Shown here: in pieces, positions 1 through 9,291 of the stretch
Position numbering within the stretch: the first letter of the stretch is position 1
How the letters are laid out: each line of letters begins with the position of its first letter
Assembly: GCA_016720705.1 (NCBI GenBank)
Contig: JADKKB010000007.1
Location: 2,046,001 to 2,110,000 of the forward strand
Source of the DNA: Chloracidobacterium sp.
GTDB taxonomy: Bacteria; Acidobacteriota; Blastocatellia; Pyrinomonadales; Pyrinomonadaceae
DNA: 64,000 bases
Direction of reading: 5' to 3'
Made by a program: the position numbers and the translations under genes
The notes under the pieces: model-generated
Seen by the model: the letters and a program-made list of their open reading frames with translations, nothing else
Databases searched by the model: none
Told to the model about the DNA's origin: nothing

Positions 1-1057
1 CCGCACCGTTATTTGCACCGACCGAGAAGATTACGGATCCGTCGCCGCGGCCCTCCGCATTAGATGTGATCCACCAGGCATTTGAGTGAGATGACCAGAA
101 GCACCCCGCCGGTGCCGATATCGCAAAGCTACCGGAGTACGCTGCACCCGGCAGATCGATCGATGTGGTGCCGATAGAATATGAGCAGTTCAGAGCGTCC
201 TGATCGACGGTAAACGTGAGATTCTGCGTTGGGGCCGGCGAATATCCGGGCACGACGGTTATCGTGCCGCTACGGGGCGACGGCCCATTCGGCGTGACTG
301 TGTACGTTGCATTTCCGGGCCCATTCTGACCGGGCGTTTGCACGTCAATAAAGAAATTTTGGGTAAACGGTTGCCAGCCGCAACCTATCTGGGTCGTAAC
401 GCCGAATCCAAATGTACCTCCCGCCCCGGGCACCTGAGCACCCGCAGGGTTGAGCGAATAAGCACAATAAGGCGTCGAACTCAGACTTAGCGTATATATC
501 CCGAATTGGTTGGCGAACGCAGTGTTGACGAGAATGGCATATTGGCCCGTTTCCGGAAGTGTTGCCAACAGGTAGGAATTGGTGCCCTCGCCGCTATCGT
601 CGTCCTCGAGAGTCAAAGTGCCGGATTCATTCGCGATACCCAAGTAGGTATCAAATTCTGCGGAACTCAAAAATATCGGCACTACCTGTCCCTGCACGCC
701 GTTAAACACATAAAAGTCGGCGTATGAATTATCCGGCAGTTGGCAGTCATTCTGGTTAATAATACCGTAATTGATCGAGCCTAATGAGGTTTCAACCGCA
801 GTGTCGCAGGGGTCTCCGGCCGCAATACTCAGAATTCCGTTCGGAATGCCCGCCAGATCCGTGGGCGTCAATAGCACCAGCGGCGAGCCTTCGCGTTTCA
901 CTTTGACGAGGGTTTTAATGCGTTCGGTCAAGACGGTTCCGGCGACACCCTTTTTCAGATCGGTAGCCTGTCCGTAAACATCTGCCGATGTAAAAACAAG
1001 TGTCGCCAGCAGAGTGCAAAGTAAGGCAAATACGATTCGATGTAAAAGCAACTTCAT
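1..1057 (-). CDS. Secreted PPC / BACON-domain protein, C-terminus beyond the window
   Basis: The reading frame is open from an ATG at 1057 to the left edge (about 352 residues), so the 3' end is missing. The first ~30 residues form a signal peptide (MKLLLHRIVFALLCTLLATL, then a small-residue cleavage region). Residues ~85-195 resemble a bacterial pre-peptidase C-terminal (PPC) beta-sandwich: a DFYVFNG strand, an acidic DDDSGEG turn, and a strand pattern ending YTLSL. From ~200 two BACON-like units follow, with Cys-Gly-Trp and Cys-Phe-Trp positions and a WWITSN strand. It is presumably exported. Its function is unknown; the missing C-terminus could carry an FG-GAP cassette like its neighbours, but that is a guess. 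Confidence 0.75.
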   Translation of the reverse strand, partial: MKLLLHRIVFALLCTLLATLVFTSADVYGQATDLKKGVAGTVLTERIKTLVKVKREGSPLVLLTPTDLAGIPNGILSIAAGDPCDTAVETSLGSINYGIINQNDCQLPDNSYADFYVFNGVQGQVVPIFLSSAEFDTYLGIANESGTLTLEDDDSGEGTNSYLLATLPETGQYAILVNTAFANQFGIYTLSLSSTPYCAYSLNPAGAQVPGAGGTFGFGVTTQIGCGWQPFTQNFFIDVQTPGQNGPGNATYTVTPNGPSPRSGTITVVPGYSPAPTQNLTFTVDQDALNCSYSIGTTSIDLPGAAYSGSFAISAPAGCFWSSHSNAWWITSNAEGRGDGSVIFSVGANNGA

Positions 1058-1209
1058 CGCGAAATAAGTATGTGTTGTGCAATTACTGATCGGCAAGGTG
1101 GCAACTCGGACGATCGCGTGGCGGAATCCAACAACGATTCCCGATCAGTATCCCCAAAACCCTATAATATCAACCTCGCCATACACTTTCAATTATTGCC
1201 GCTTGGCTG

Positions 1210-1290
1210 TCACCTCACAAAAATTCCGGGAAGCGGAATATCGCCGGCCTGGCCGAATTGCCGGATAGATCACGACCGAGTGTCAATGCC
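1210..1290 (-). pseudogene. Orphan C-terminal tail of an FG-GAP cassette
   Basis: Read on the minus strand this encodes IRQFGQAGDIPLPGIFVR followed by a stop, which is the invariant end of the FG-GAP cassette seen intact in several genes here. An in-frame TGA at 1270-1272 lies just upstream, and similarity fades beyond about 1290. Only the last ~25 codons remain, so this is a decayed or recombined gene end rather than a gene. Confidence 0.7.
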
Positions 1291-1315
1291 GAGCGGGCAA
1301 CTTCAGAAACTTTCT

Positions 1316-1343
1316 TTGAATTAGGTATTTATTGATATAAAAT
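1316..1343 (+). promoter_or_regulatory. Possible housekeeping-type promoter for sigma gene I
   Basis: TTGAAT at 1316 and TAAAAT at 1338 are separated by 16 bp in an AT-rich stretch upstream of the ATG at 1378. It resembles a sigma-70 promoter but the match is loose. Neither the class A nor the class B motif found elsewhere in the window is present here. Confidence 0.3.
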
Positions 1344-1377
1344 ATAATAAATCAAAGGAAACCGACATAAACAGTAT

Positions 1378-1950
1378 ATGAGTGACGGCCAATCCCCCGA
1401 GATCACACAGATATTGCACGAATGGAGCGACGGCGACGATGCGGCCCGCGAGGTTCTCTTGCGCGAGGTGTACGGTACGCTCAAGCGCCAGGCCCGCTTT
1501 TTAATGTCGCGTGAGAGGTCTAACCACACGCTCCAGCCGACCGCTCTGGTCCACGAGGCATTTCTCAAGCTCGGCAATGCCGGCGGCATCCAATGGCAGG
1601 ATCGCGGACATTTTTTCGGATTTACGTCGCGGCTGATGCGCCAGATACTGGTCGATCACGCCCGCCTGCACGCGGCGGGCAAACGCGGTAATAATCCTAT
1701 TCATTTCTCGACCGACGATGTCGATATACCGGTCGAGGACCGTGCCGATTCGATCCTAGTGGTTGACCAGTTGCTTGACCGCCTTGCGGCAATTGACGAG
1801 CGTCAGGCCAAGGTGGTCGAGATGCGTTTCTTTGGTGGAATGACCAATGGTGAGATAGCTGAAGCGATCGGGACCACCGAACGAACGGTTTTGCGCGAAT
1901 GGCAATCAGCCCGGCTCTGGCTCTATCGCGAGATCTCGCAAGGCAGTTGA
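1378..1950 (+). CDS. ECF RNA polymerase sigma factor (pair I)
   Basis: This 190-residue protein has the sigma-70 region 2 and region 4 layout of the ECF group found beside Ser/Thr kinases in Acidobacteriota and Planctomycetes. Region 2 contains TALVHEAFLKL and an RLMRQILVDHAR helix. Region 4 (~residues 135-185) has an HTH with NGEIAEAIGTTERTVLREW. It would direct RNA polymerase to a dedicated promoter set. No anti-sigma gene is adjacent; the kinase starting at 2040 is the probable partner. The ATG at 1378 fits the family's usual length. An AAAGGA lies rather far upstream (~20 nt), so initiation may be weak. Confidence 0.9.
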   Translation: MSDGQSPEITQILHEWSDGDDAAREVLLREVYGTLKRQARFLMSRERSNHTLQPTALVHEAFLKLGNAGGIQWQDRGHFFGFTSRLMRQILVDHARLHAAGKRGNNPIHFSTDDVDIPVEDRADSILVVDQLLDRLAAIDERQAKVVEMRFFGGMTNGEIAEAIGTTERTVLREWQSARLWLYREISQGS

Positions 1951-2039
1951 GAAAATATACGTCCCCCGCTAAAAACAATGTCGCTATAATTCATCCGTTT
2001 ACGCATTCATATTCGAACAGGGAATCAGGCTTAAAAATT

Positions 2040-4763
2040 ATGAGTGCGGAAAATTGGCCATTGGTAAAGGCGATTCTTGACGAGGTGCTTGATCTGGCTC
2101 CGCCGGAGCGGGCGATCTTTCTCGATGCTGGCGGGCTTAAGCCTGAGATACGTGCCGAGGTCGATGCTCTGTTGGCCTTTGAGGATGACGCCCAAGGGCT
2201 GATGCAGTTGTCGGCGGTCGAATTTGCCAAGAATTTCATTGATGATGACGAGAGCGATATGTCGGGGCAGACCGTCGGAGCGTACCGGATCGTCCGCGAA
2301 CTCGGCCACGGCGGTATGGGTGCCGTCTATCTGGCCGAACGCACGGATGGCAAGTTTACGCAACGCGTCGCTCTTAAACTGCTCAAACGCGAGATGAATA
2401 CGAGCGCACTCCGGCGTCATTTTGAGCAGGAGCGTGAGATCCTCGCCTCACTCGAACACCCGAATATTGCTCGTTTGCTCGACGCCGGCACGACCGAAGA
2501 CCGCGTGCCGTTTATCGCGATGGAGTACGTCGATGGACTTCCGATCGGTGAATACTGTCGCGTCAAGAACCTCGATCTCAACGCTCGGCTCGAGCTATTT
2601 CGAACGGTCTGCGGGGCGGTCGACTATGCCCATCAAAATCTGATCGTCCACCGCGACCTCAAACCGTCCAATGTTATGGTCACGCACGACGGCGTGCCTA
2701 AATTACTCGATTTCGGCATCTCAAAGATTCTCTCCAAGGGTATTGATGACGCCGATTCGGCGACCATAACCCGAATGGGTCTGATGACGCCATCATACGC
2801 ATCGCCCGAACAGTTACAGAAAAAGAGCGTGACCACTCTGTCCGACGTTTATAGCCTCGGCGTGATCCTCTTTGAGATGCTCAGCGGACATCGGCCATTT
2901 GAGAGCAAGGAAAATGACCTTCGCGAAATTTACAGTGCCGTCATCGAGCACGAACCGATGCTGCCGTCGAGCGTCATCGACCGCCATACCGGCGAAATGA
3001 CGTCCGAACCGTACGCCAAGTCCGTTCCCGGCAACGTGACAGAGCCCGTAAATGTCCGCCACACCGGACCAACATCTTGGACACTGTCAGCCGGCAGCGT
3101 CCGCGGCGACCTGGACAATATCGTGCTCAAGGCGATGCGAAAGGAACCCGAACGACGATATTCGTCCGCCGGCAATCTCGCCGAAGACATTCGCCGCCAT
3201 CTGAACGGCCTGACCGTTACGGCCCGGCCAAATACATTCTCGTACCGCGTCACTAAGTTTGTCGGACGCAATCGCCTCGGTGTGCTGGCCGCAGCGGTCA
3301 TCTTGCTGGCAGTTGTCGGCGGCGTCGGCACCACGCTCTGGCAGGCTCGCGTCGCGAGTGCCGAACGCTCTCGTGCCGAAAAGCGGTTCAATGATGTCCG
3401 TAAGCTGGCAAACTCATATCTTTTCGACGTTTATCCCGAGATCGAGAATCTCGAAGGCTCGCTCAAGGCCCGCGAGGCGATCGTCAAAAACGCGCTCGAG
3501 TATCTCGACAGCCTGTCGGCCGAGGCCGGCAGCGACCTCGAACTGCAGGCCGAACTCGCCACTGCCTACGAAAAGGTTGGCGACGTTCAGGGAGCATTAA
3601 ATAATTCGAGCCTCGGCAATACACACGCCGGGCTCATCAGCTACGAAAAGGCCCGCCGCCTGCGCGAGTCCGTGCTTGCCGCCTCGCCCGCCGACATCGA
3701 AGCGAAAGAACAACTTGCTAATAATTACTACGTCTCGGCCCGCACGCTGTGGAATAACAGCCAGACCAATGAGGCGACCGAGATGTTTGAAAGCGGCCTC
3801 AAACTCCGCCGCCAACTCGCCGCCGCCCAACCGGATCTCGTCGAGGCCAAAAATCGGCTCGCGGTCCTATTGATCGATTACGCAGCGATACCGAATTTTA
3901 ACAATCAGGCGGAAAAGGCGCTTGCATTGTATAACGAGGCATTCACGATCATCAGCGATCTCCGTAGCCGCGACCCCGAGAATCCGGATCTCAAAAAGAG
4001 CCTGACACGGCTTATCCGCAGTCAGAGCCAGGCCAAGGCCACTCTCGGCGATTTTGACGGTGCCATTGCCGACCTGAATATGGCGGTCGGCGTCAGCAAA
4101 GAACTGGCAGTTCAGTTTCCTAAAGATTTCCGCGTGCAGCGGGCCGCTTGGCTGACCGAGAGCATCATTTGCGAAGTTTACGTCAACAACAGCAAGACCG
4201 AAAAGTCCGTCGACGTATGCGCAAAGACGATCGACTTTCCGGCTAAGGCTCTCGCCCACGAGCCCGAAAACGGTGTCGTCGCCTACGATCTCGCCGTGTC
4301 GCATTTCAATCTCGCGCGGGCCTACCGCCTCGAGGGCGATCTTCCGCGTTCGATCGCCTCCGGCGATCGTGCGGTCGAAGTTATGGCTGCGTTAAGCGCC
4401 AAAGAGCCCGAGAATAACGAATACAAGCGAAACATCGCTGCCTATGAGACCGAGATCGGCCGAGGCGAGATCGGGCTCGCACGATACGATCAAGCCGCGG
4501 AACGCTTGGCCCGGGCCATCAAGACACTGATCCCGATCGTCGCCAACGATCCCGGCACGACCACTTATCTCTACGATCTCGGGCTCGCTCACCGCCTACT
4601 CGCTCAGGCGCTCAACAAAAAGGGCGACCGCCCGGGTGCCCTTGAGCACATCGACGAAGCGATCGCCATCGTTGCGGAACTAAAAGCTAAAAACTCGCTT
4701 CGTGATGCCGACGGCGACCTCAACACCGAACTCGAAAACGAGAAGTTAACCTACACCAAGTAA
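2040..4763 (+). CDS. Membrane Ser/Thr protein kinase with C-terminal TPRs (pair I)
   Basis: This is a 907-residue kinase. An N-terminal ~75-residue helical region resembles the other two kinases here (W..VK..LDEVLDL.P.ER). The kinase domain (~80-380) has the glycine loop GHGGMGAVYLAE, the VALKLLK lysine, HRDLKPSN near residue 203, DFGISK and ASPEQL, so it looks catalytically competent. One transmembrane helix lies at ~415-437. The remaining ~450 residues are TPR-like helical repeats, probably periplasmic. A longer frame back to 1899 exists but overlaps the sigma gene; the ATG at 2040 aligns with the paralogues' starts. It probably phosphorylates the adjacent sigma factor or an associated protein, as inferred from kinase-linked ECF systems. 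Confidence 0.9.
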   Translation: MSAENWPLVKAILDEVLDLAPPERAIFLDAGGLKPEIRAEVDALLAFEDDAQGLMQLSAVEFAKNFIDDDESDMSGQTVGAYRIVRELGHGGMGAVYLAERTDGKFTQRVALKLLKREMNTSALRRHFEQEREILASLEHPNIARLLDAGTTEDRVPFIAMEYVDGLPIGEYCRVKNLDLNARLELFRTVCGAVDYAHQNLIVHRDLKPSNVMVTHDGVPKLLDFGISKILSKGIDDADSATITRMGLMTPSYASPEQLQKKSVTTLSDVYSLGVILFEMLSGHRPFESKENDLREIYSAVIEHEPMLPSSVIDRHTGEMTSEPYAKSVPGNVTEPVNVRHTGPTSWTLSAGSVRGDLDNIVLKAMRKEPERRYSSAGNLAEDIRRHLNGLTVTARPNTFSYRVTKFVGRNRLGVLAAAVILLAVVGGVGTTLWQARVASAERSRAEKRFNDVRKLANSYLFDVYPEIENLEGSLKAREAIVKNALEYLDSLSAEAGSDLELQAELATAYEKVGDVQGALNNSSLGNTHAGLISYEKARRLRESVLAASPADIEAKEQLANNYYVSARTLWNNSQTNEATEMFESGLKLRRQLAAAQPDLVEAKNRLAVLLIDYAAIPNFNNQAEKALALYNEAFTIISDLRSRDPENPDLKKSLTRLIRSQSQAKATLGDFDGAIADLNMAVGVSKELAVQFPKDFRVQRAAWLTESIICEVYVNNSKTEKSVDVCAKTIDFPAKALAHEPENGVVAYDLAVSHFNLARAYRLEGDLPRSIASGDRAVEVMAALSAKEPENNEYKRNIAAYETEIGRGEIGLARYDQAAERLARAIKTLIPIVANDPGTTTYLYDLGLAHRLLAQALNKKGDRPGALEHIDEAIAIVAELKAKNSLRDADGDLNTELENEKLTYTK

Positions 4764-4778
4764 GGTGCTCCCACCATC

Positions 4779-7700
4779 CTAACGCACAAACGAGTTGGGT
4801 ATCGGCAGGTCACCCGCTTGGCCGTATTGCTGGATCAGAACTCCGGCGGTCGAGCGTTGGACGTACCACGTCGAGTTCGTCGGCCTGAAAACACCTGCGT
4901 CCGTCCTGCCGTCGCCGTCGTAATCGCCGGGAACTGGCGAATCGCCGTTTGAGCCGAACGGAAACGCGTAATACGTTAGATCCTCGCTTCGCAGGACACT
5001 CCATAGCCCCGTTGCCGGGTGCCAGACCGCTACATCCGTCTTACCGTCGCCTGTGTAATCACCCGGAACAGCCTTGTCGGTCGCCGCCCCAAACTGTGTT
5101 ACGAACGTGCCGCCCGCGGATTTTAATATCCACCATTCCGCACCGTTGGCTCCCGTCGGACGATAGATGCCGATATCGGCCTTGCCGTCTCCGTCATAGT
5201 CGCCGGGAACGGGCAGATCGGTTGCCACGCCGAATCCCTGGATGGTCGTGCCGCCGCTCGACTTGCTGATATACCACGTTGCGGCCAGAGGCCTGAAGAC
5301 CGCCGCATCCGATTTGCCGTCGCCGTCATAGTCCGCGGGCACCGGTATATCGCCGTTCGCCCCGAACGGGAACGAATAGTACGTCGAGTCCTCGCTTCGC
5401 AGCACAAACCAATATCCTGTCGAAGGCCGCCAATACGCGACATCCGTCTTGCCGTCGCCGGTGAAATCGACAGCGACCGGTTTGTCGGTCGATGTGCCGA
5501 ACTGCGTCGCAAAATTACCGCCATTCGAACTCTTTGATATCCACCACTCGCCCGGTCCCGGCCTGAAAATCGAGAGGTCAGTCTTGCCGTCGCCGTCAAA
5601 ATCGAACGGCGTTTTGAACAACGCTTGTATCGTCGGCACCGACTTGATCACCTCGACAACACCTCGGCGGCTCGAAAAGTCGCGATGGTATCCGCGGGCC
5701 ATTAGATATCCACCGGTCGTGTCGATACCGCTTAAACTCCAACTGCCGGTCACTACGTCGCGAACGCCCGCCCCGACAAATTGCCACAATTGGGTATCAG
5801 GTGCCGTGTAAAAATCCACTCTGGTAAATGCCGGTGCCGAACCTGCCTGCGTCCACTTGACTAGGGTCGGCGTGGCAGTAACGGTCTCGACCGCCGGCGT
5901 TGGAATGCTGAGCCGGGCAAATCGATTGCGTGATTGTCCGGCGACGGTTGTGAAATAGCCGCCAGCGAGTATCTTGCCATCGCTCTGTTGTGCCATCGCC
6001 AGTACGACGTCGTTGGCGTTTGCCGTAAATGATGTGTCGAGCGAACCATCAGCATTCACCCGCCCGAGGTATGCCCGAGCGACGCTGTTGATACCGGAGA
6101 ACCTGCCCCCGAGCATGATCTTGCCATCTGCTTGAACCGCCATCGACAGTGCGACCGAGTCCAGCGTGGTAGTGAAAGTCGCATCGAGCGAACCGGTCGA
6201 ATTGAGGCGTGCGATATACGATCTCCCGGTTCCGCTGACGGACGTAAAGCCGCCGCTGATCAGGATCTTGCCGTCCGGTTGGAGCAACATCTCGTTTACG
6301 GTCGGCACTATTCCTGCGAGAGCCGCGTCAAAGGTGGTGTCAAGCGTTCCGTTGTTATTGAGTCGGGCAAGTCCCACCCGAGCCACGCCGCCGACCGTTG
6401 TGAATTCGCCGCCGACAAGTATCTGACCGTTTTGAAGATAGACCAATCGGTACGCCCAGAAATCGAGATTTGGGTTGAACGTCGAGTCGAGCGTGCCGTC
6501 AACGTTGATTCTCGCGATGCGGTTTCTCGCCGTCCCGTTAACGGTCGTGAACGACCCGGCGATTATGATCTTGGTATCTTGTTGGACCACTGCGGCGTAA
6601 ACCGGGCCGTTGAGGTCCACATTGAATGACGTATCGACATTGCCTATCGATCCTATACGCGTCAGATACTTGCGGCTGCCATTTCCATTGACGGTAGTAA
6701 ATTCGCCGCCAACTAAGTAACGCTCAGCGATGTCAAGTGTAATGCAGTTGACCCATCCACCGGCAAAAGTCGGAGCAGTGAATGCAGGATCACGCTTACC
6801 CGCGGAGTTTACGCGGGCAATTTCCGCCATCGGAGTTCCGTCAAAATTTGCAAAGTTACCGCCGATCATCGTCTGGTCGAGACGCGGCAGGGGCACGATG
6901 ACCGCGACCGGACCATCGACCGATGCTGTGCCCGCGGTGGCGTTCGCGTCAGGCGTGCCGTCTTGATACACCCGGCCGATCCCCAAACGGCTAGTGCTAC
7001 CGATCGCCGTAAATGCTCCCCCGATGAGGATCTTGCCATCAGGTTGGACGGCGAGAGCATCCAACCGCGAACCCGTCACGTTCGGATCGAAATCGAGGTC
7101 GAGTGTGCCGTTGGCGTTAAAGCGGGCGACCTTATTGCGGGGGACCGCGCCGATGGCAGTTATAAATCCGCCGATCACCGCCTTGCCATCGGATTGGATC
7201 GCGATAGTGCTCACCCACGAGGATGTCGAATACGAGAATGCAGGGTCGGTCAACCCGCTACGATTTACGCGGAAAACCCCGCTCGAATGGCCGATGATGA
7301 CCTTGCCGTCGGGTTGTATCGCGAGGGCAGAACCGAGGCCCGGGCTGGTGGGCGCAAACGATGTGTCGGCGGCGCCGGACGGAAAAAGGCGGACAACCGC
7401 CGGTTGCGTAACTCCGCCGATCACCGAGAAATCGCCGGCAACGTAAACTCGATTGATTGCAGCGTCGAATTTTATCGCTCGAACCGTCGCATTCGGTGCC
7501 GGATCAAAACCGGCGTCGAGCGTCCCATTCGTTTCCAGACGGGCGAGTCGGTTTCGACCGGTGGAATTTACAGATGTAAATGCACCACCGATGACGATCT
7601 TTTGGTCGCTCTGTACATCGAGAGCGAAAATTGTGCTGTCGACGACCGGCGCGTACGTCGCGTCCAGATTACCAAATTGATCGAGCCGGGCTATGTTTGA

Positions 7701-8102
7701 ACGAGCCACGCCGTTTACTTTGTCAAATGTGCCTGCGATAACGATCTTGCCATCGGCCTGAATTGCGACCGCATATAATTGTCCGACAAAACCCCCACTT
7801 TCGACTCCGATCGGGGCGAAAGTCGGATCGCCTGAGCCGTCGCCATTCAAAAGTGCGATGCTCTTTCGGGAAAGGCCGCCGAGTGTATTGAATCCGCCGC
7901 CTACGTAGATCTTGCCATCCGCTCTGATCGCAAAGGCATTCACGTTTATGGCTGCGGTCGTTGGATTGAAACCATCGTTAGCACTCTGTCCGGCCGCCGG
8001 CGAAGCGGCGAAAATGAAGACTGCGGCAACTACTGCGATTCGAAGTGAACCGCGGATAATAAGACTGATTGTCGGGTAACGGCTCGAAATTTCGTTGGTC
8101 AT
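4779..8102 (-). CDS. Secreted delta-60 repeat propeller protein with FG-GAP cassette
   Basis: The start at 8102 is chosen for GGAG 8 nt upstream and the signal peptide that follows (residues 1-39, ending SPAAGQ); an in-frame ATG at 8132 would add ten residues. Residues ~45-720 are delta-60-type repeats (DUF5122-like beta-propeller) with recurring QPDGKILIGG and IARLNxxGTLD patterns. A ~100-residue spacer follows. Residues ~832-1107 form the FG-GAP cassette: six DxDGDGxxD calcium-binding-type loops, ending PIPNSFVR. The role is unknown; it is probably a large surface or extracellular protein. It converges on the pair I kinase with a 15-nt gap, and a class A promoter lies 54 nt upstream of its start. 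Confidence 0.88.
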   Translation of the reverse strand: MTNEISSRYPTISLIIRGSLRIAVVAAVFIFAASPAAGQSANDGFNPTTAAINVNAFAIRADGKIYVGGGFNTLGGLSRKSIALLNGDGSGDPTFAPIGVESGGFVGQLYAVAIQADGKIVIAGTFDKVNGVARSNIARLDQFGNLDATYAPVVDSTIFALDVQSDQKIVIGGAFTSVNSTGRNRLARLETNGTLDAGFDPAPNATVRAIKFDAAINRVYVAGDFSVIGGVTQPAVVRLFPSGAADTSFAPTSPGLGSALAIQPDGKVIIGHSSGVFRVNRSGLTDPAFSYSTSSWVSTIAIQSDGKAVIGGFITAIGAVPRNKVARFNANGTLDLDFDPNVTGSRLDALAVQPDGKILIGGAFTAIGSTSRLGIGRVYQDGTPDANATAGTASVDGPVAVIVPLPRLDQTMIGGNFANFDGTPMAEIARVNSAGKRDPAFTAPTFAGGWVNCITLDIAERYLVGGEFTTVNGNGSRKYLTRIGSIGNVDTSFNVDLNGPVYAAVVQQDTKIIIAGSFTTVNGTARNRIARINVDGTLDSTFNPNLDFWAYRLVYLQNGQILVGGEFTTVGGVARVGLARLNNNGTLDTTFDAALAGIVPTVNEMLLQPDGKILISGGFTSVSGTGRSYIARLNSTGSLDATFTTTLDSVALSMAVQADGKIMLGGRFSGINSVARAYLGRVNADGSLDTSFTANANDVVLAMAQQSDGKILAGGYFTTVAGQSRNRFARLSIPTPAVETVTATPTLVKWTQAGSAPAFTRVDFYTAPDTQLWQFVGAGVRDVVTGSWSLSGIDTTGGYLMARGYHRDFSSRRGVVEVIKSVPTIQALFKTPFDFDGDGKTDLSIFRPGPGEWWISKSSNGGNFATQFGTSTDKPVAVDFTGDGKTDVAYWRPSTGYWFVLRSEDSTYYSFPFGANGDIPVPADYDGDGKSDAAVFRPLAATWYISKSSGGTTIQGFGVATDLPVPGDYDGDGKADIGIYRPTGANGAEWWILKSAGGTFVTQFGAATDKAVPGDYTGDGKTDVAVWHPATGLWSVLRSEDLTYYAFPFGSNGDSPVPGDYDGDGRTDAGVFRPTNSTWYVQRSTAGVLIQQYGQAGDLPIPNSFVR

Positions 8103-8155
8103 TGGAATGTCTCCGAGGAAAAAGATCGACATAGAATACTAGTGTCTCAGACAAA

Positions 8156-8185
8156 CTACGCGAAATAGCGTTCAAAATAGGCTCA
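8156..8185 (-). promoter_or_regulatory. Class A ECF-type promoter
   Basis: On the minus strand the sequence reads TGAGCC, 17 bp, CGCGTAGT. It lies upstream of the secreted delta-60 gene starting at 8102. The same hexamer, spacing and heptamer occur at five other gene starts in the window. Confidence 0.65.
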
Positions 8186-8213
8186 ATATATCGACTCACT
8201 ATTTAAGAAAATG

Positions 8214-8236
8214 AAAAGCGGACGACTGCCCGCCTT
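8214..8236 (-). terminator. Possible terminator after the 8289-9110 gene
   Basis: An imperfect GC stem (GCGGGC / GTCCGC on the minus strand) is followed by CTTTTCATTTTC. It sits ~50 nt beyond the stop of the hypothetical secreted-protein gene. The stem carries one mismatch. Confidence 0.35.
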
Positions 8237-8288
8237 TCGCTTTGCCGTGTATCTGCCGTAGTTCAAATACCCGGAATTTGGCCGAAGT

Positions 8289-9110
8289 TCAATTGCCGGT
8301 TAGCCGCATTGTGTAGGCAAACTGGGCGAGTGCGATATTTCTCACAGAAACCTTCATCCCAAGCTTGATGGTCATCGGCTTTCGGTAAAGGCGATTGATG
8401 ACCGGTTGCGGCAGTCCGAGATCGGCAAAATAGCTGCGAGCAAACCCGCGAGTCGCAGCCGAACTGTAGGCGTCGTAACCGAAGTCAAATTCGCCCGCTA
8501 CGACCGATTTGTTGGCTATTTTTGTGCCGAAGGCCGATACCGTCAGTACGCCGTTTAGCGGAGCACCGGTGGTTGGGTCCACCGCTGTCGGGTCATTAAG
8601 TGCGTCACTCTCGATCCGCAGTGTCGGTGTGTAGCGAACGAATGTCGGCAATACATTGGAATATGTGTTTTCGACCTCGCTGGTCATCGTGTTGTTCAGA
8701 ATAAAGTAGATGACGTTCTCAGCTGATCTGCCCGGGATCGTGATCCGGCCGATATCTTCAAATGTCGCCGATGATGTCGTCGTGCCCACGGTGTGCGTGA
8801 AACAGCGGTCATCGGGGCCGAGCGTGATGCCGTGGTCGCTGAGCAATACAGCAGGGTCACAACTGAAATAGGAATACACGGTGCCGGTCGAGGCGCTGCC
8901 GAGAAATAATACGTTCTTTCCAAACGAATCCGGCTCGCCCACTCCGGCCACGGTCAGCAATGCATTAATGGGATCCTGCATCTGTTTTTTTGCATCGGCG
9001 ATCTCGGCCTTAACGCCATCGCGGTCCGCCTTTCGGTCCGGCTTGTTTTGAGCGGCGACCAGATGTGCGGCGACGAGAGAGATCAATAGAGTCAGTAATA
9101 CTTTTTTCAT
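8289..9110 (-). CDS. Hypothetical secreted protein
   Basis: This 273-residue protein has a clear signal peptide (MKKVLLTLLISLVAAHLVAA, cleavage near Q21) followed by a short charged segment (KPDRKADRDGVKAE). I recognise no family. The mature part looks beta-rich with a Cys pair near residues 89 and 107, and contains LFLGSASTGTVYSYFSCDP and a C-terminal AYTMRLTGN. AAGGAG lies 7 nt upstream of the ATG. A class A promoter lies 64 nt upstream, linking it to the delta-60 and Asp-box genes on either side. Confidence 0.75.
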   Translation of the reverse strand: MKKVLLTLLISLVAAHLVAAQNKPDRKADRDGVKAEIADAKKQMQDPINALLTVAGVGEPDSFGKNVLFLGSASTGTVYSYFSCDPAVLLSDHGITLGPDDRCFTHTVGTTTSSATFEDIGRITIPGRSAENVIYFILNNTMTSEVENTYSNVLPTFVRYTPTLRIESDALNDPTAVDPTTGAPLNGVLTVSAFGTKIANKSVVAGEFDFGYDAYSSAATRGFARSYFADLGLPQPVINRLYRKPMTIKLGMKVSVRNIALAQFAYTMRLTGN

Positions 9111-9173
9111 AAATTCTCCTTGGATTTCCCAAATATTTTCAAACTAGAACGGTCTTTTTTCACTTCCAAACAA

Positions 9174-9203
9174 CTACGCGGTATTTGTGATCGAACTGGT
9201 TCA
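9174..9203 (-). promoter_or_regulatory. Class A ECF-type promoter
   Basis: On the minus strand: TGAACC, 17 bp, CGCGTAGTT, upstream of the secreted protein starting at 9110. The -35 element and spacing match the element before the kinase at 12449. Confidence 0.65.
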
Positions 9204-9291
9204 TTTTTTTTATCGCAACACAGTCCACTTGCTTCAGGAAACCGCAAATCGCCATGGTCCGGCTTGTCGCAAAGCTCGTAAGTGTTGTGAA

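Noticed and set aside
1984..1989. TATAAT as promoter of kinase I
   Set aside because: No -35 element at suitable distance; left unassigned.
1899..2039. Earlier start for kinase I
   Set aside because: It would overlap the sigma gene and add 47 residues absent from the paralogous kinases.
6132..7700. Long plus-strand open frames (e.g. 6132-6629, 6963-7700) opposite the delta-60 gene
   Set aside because: They mirror a repetitive coding region on the other strand, have no ribosome binding sites and low-complexity Arg-rich products.
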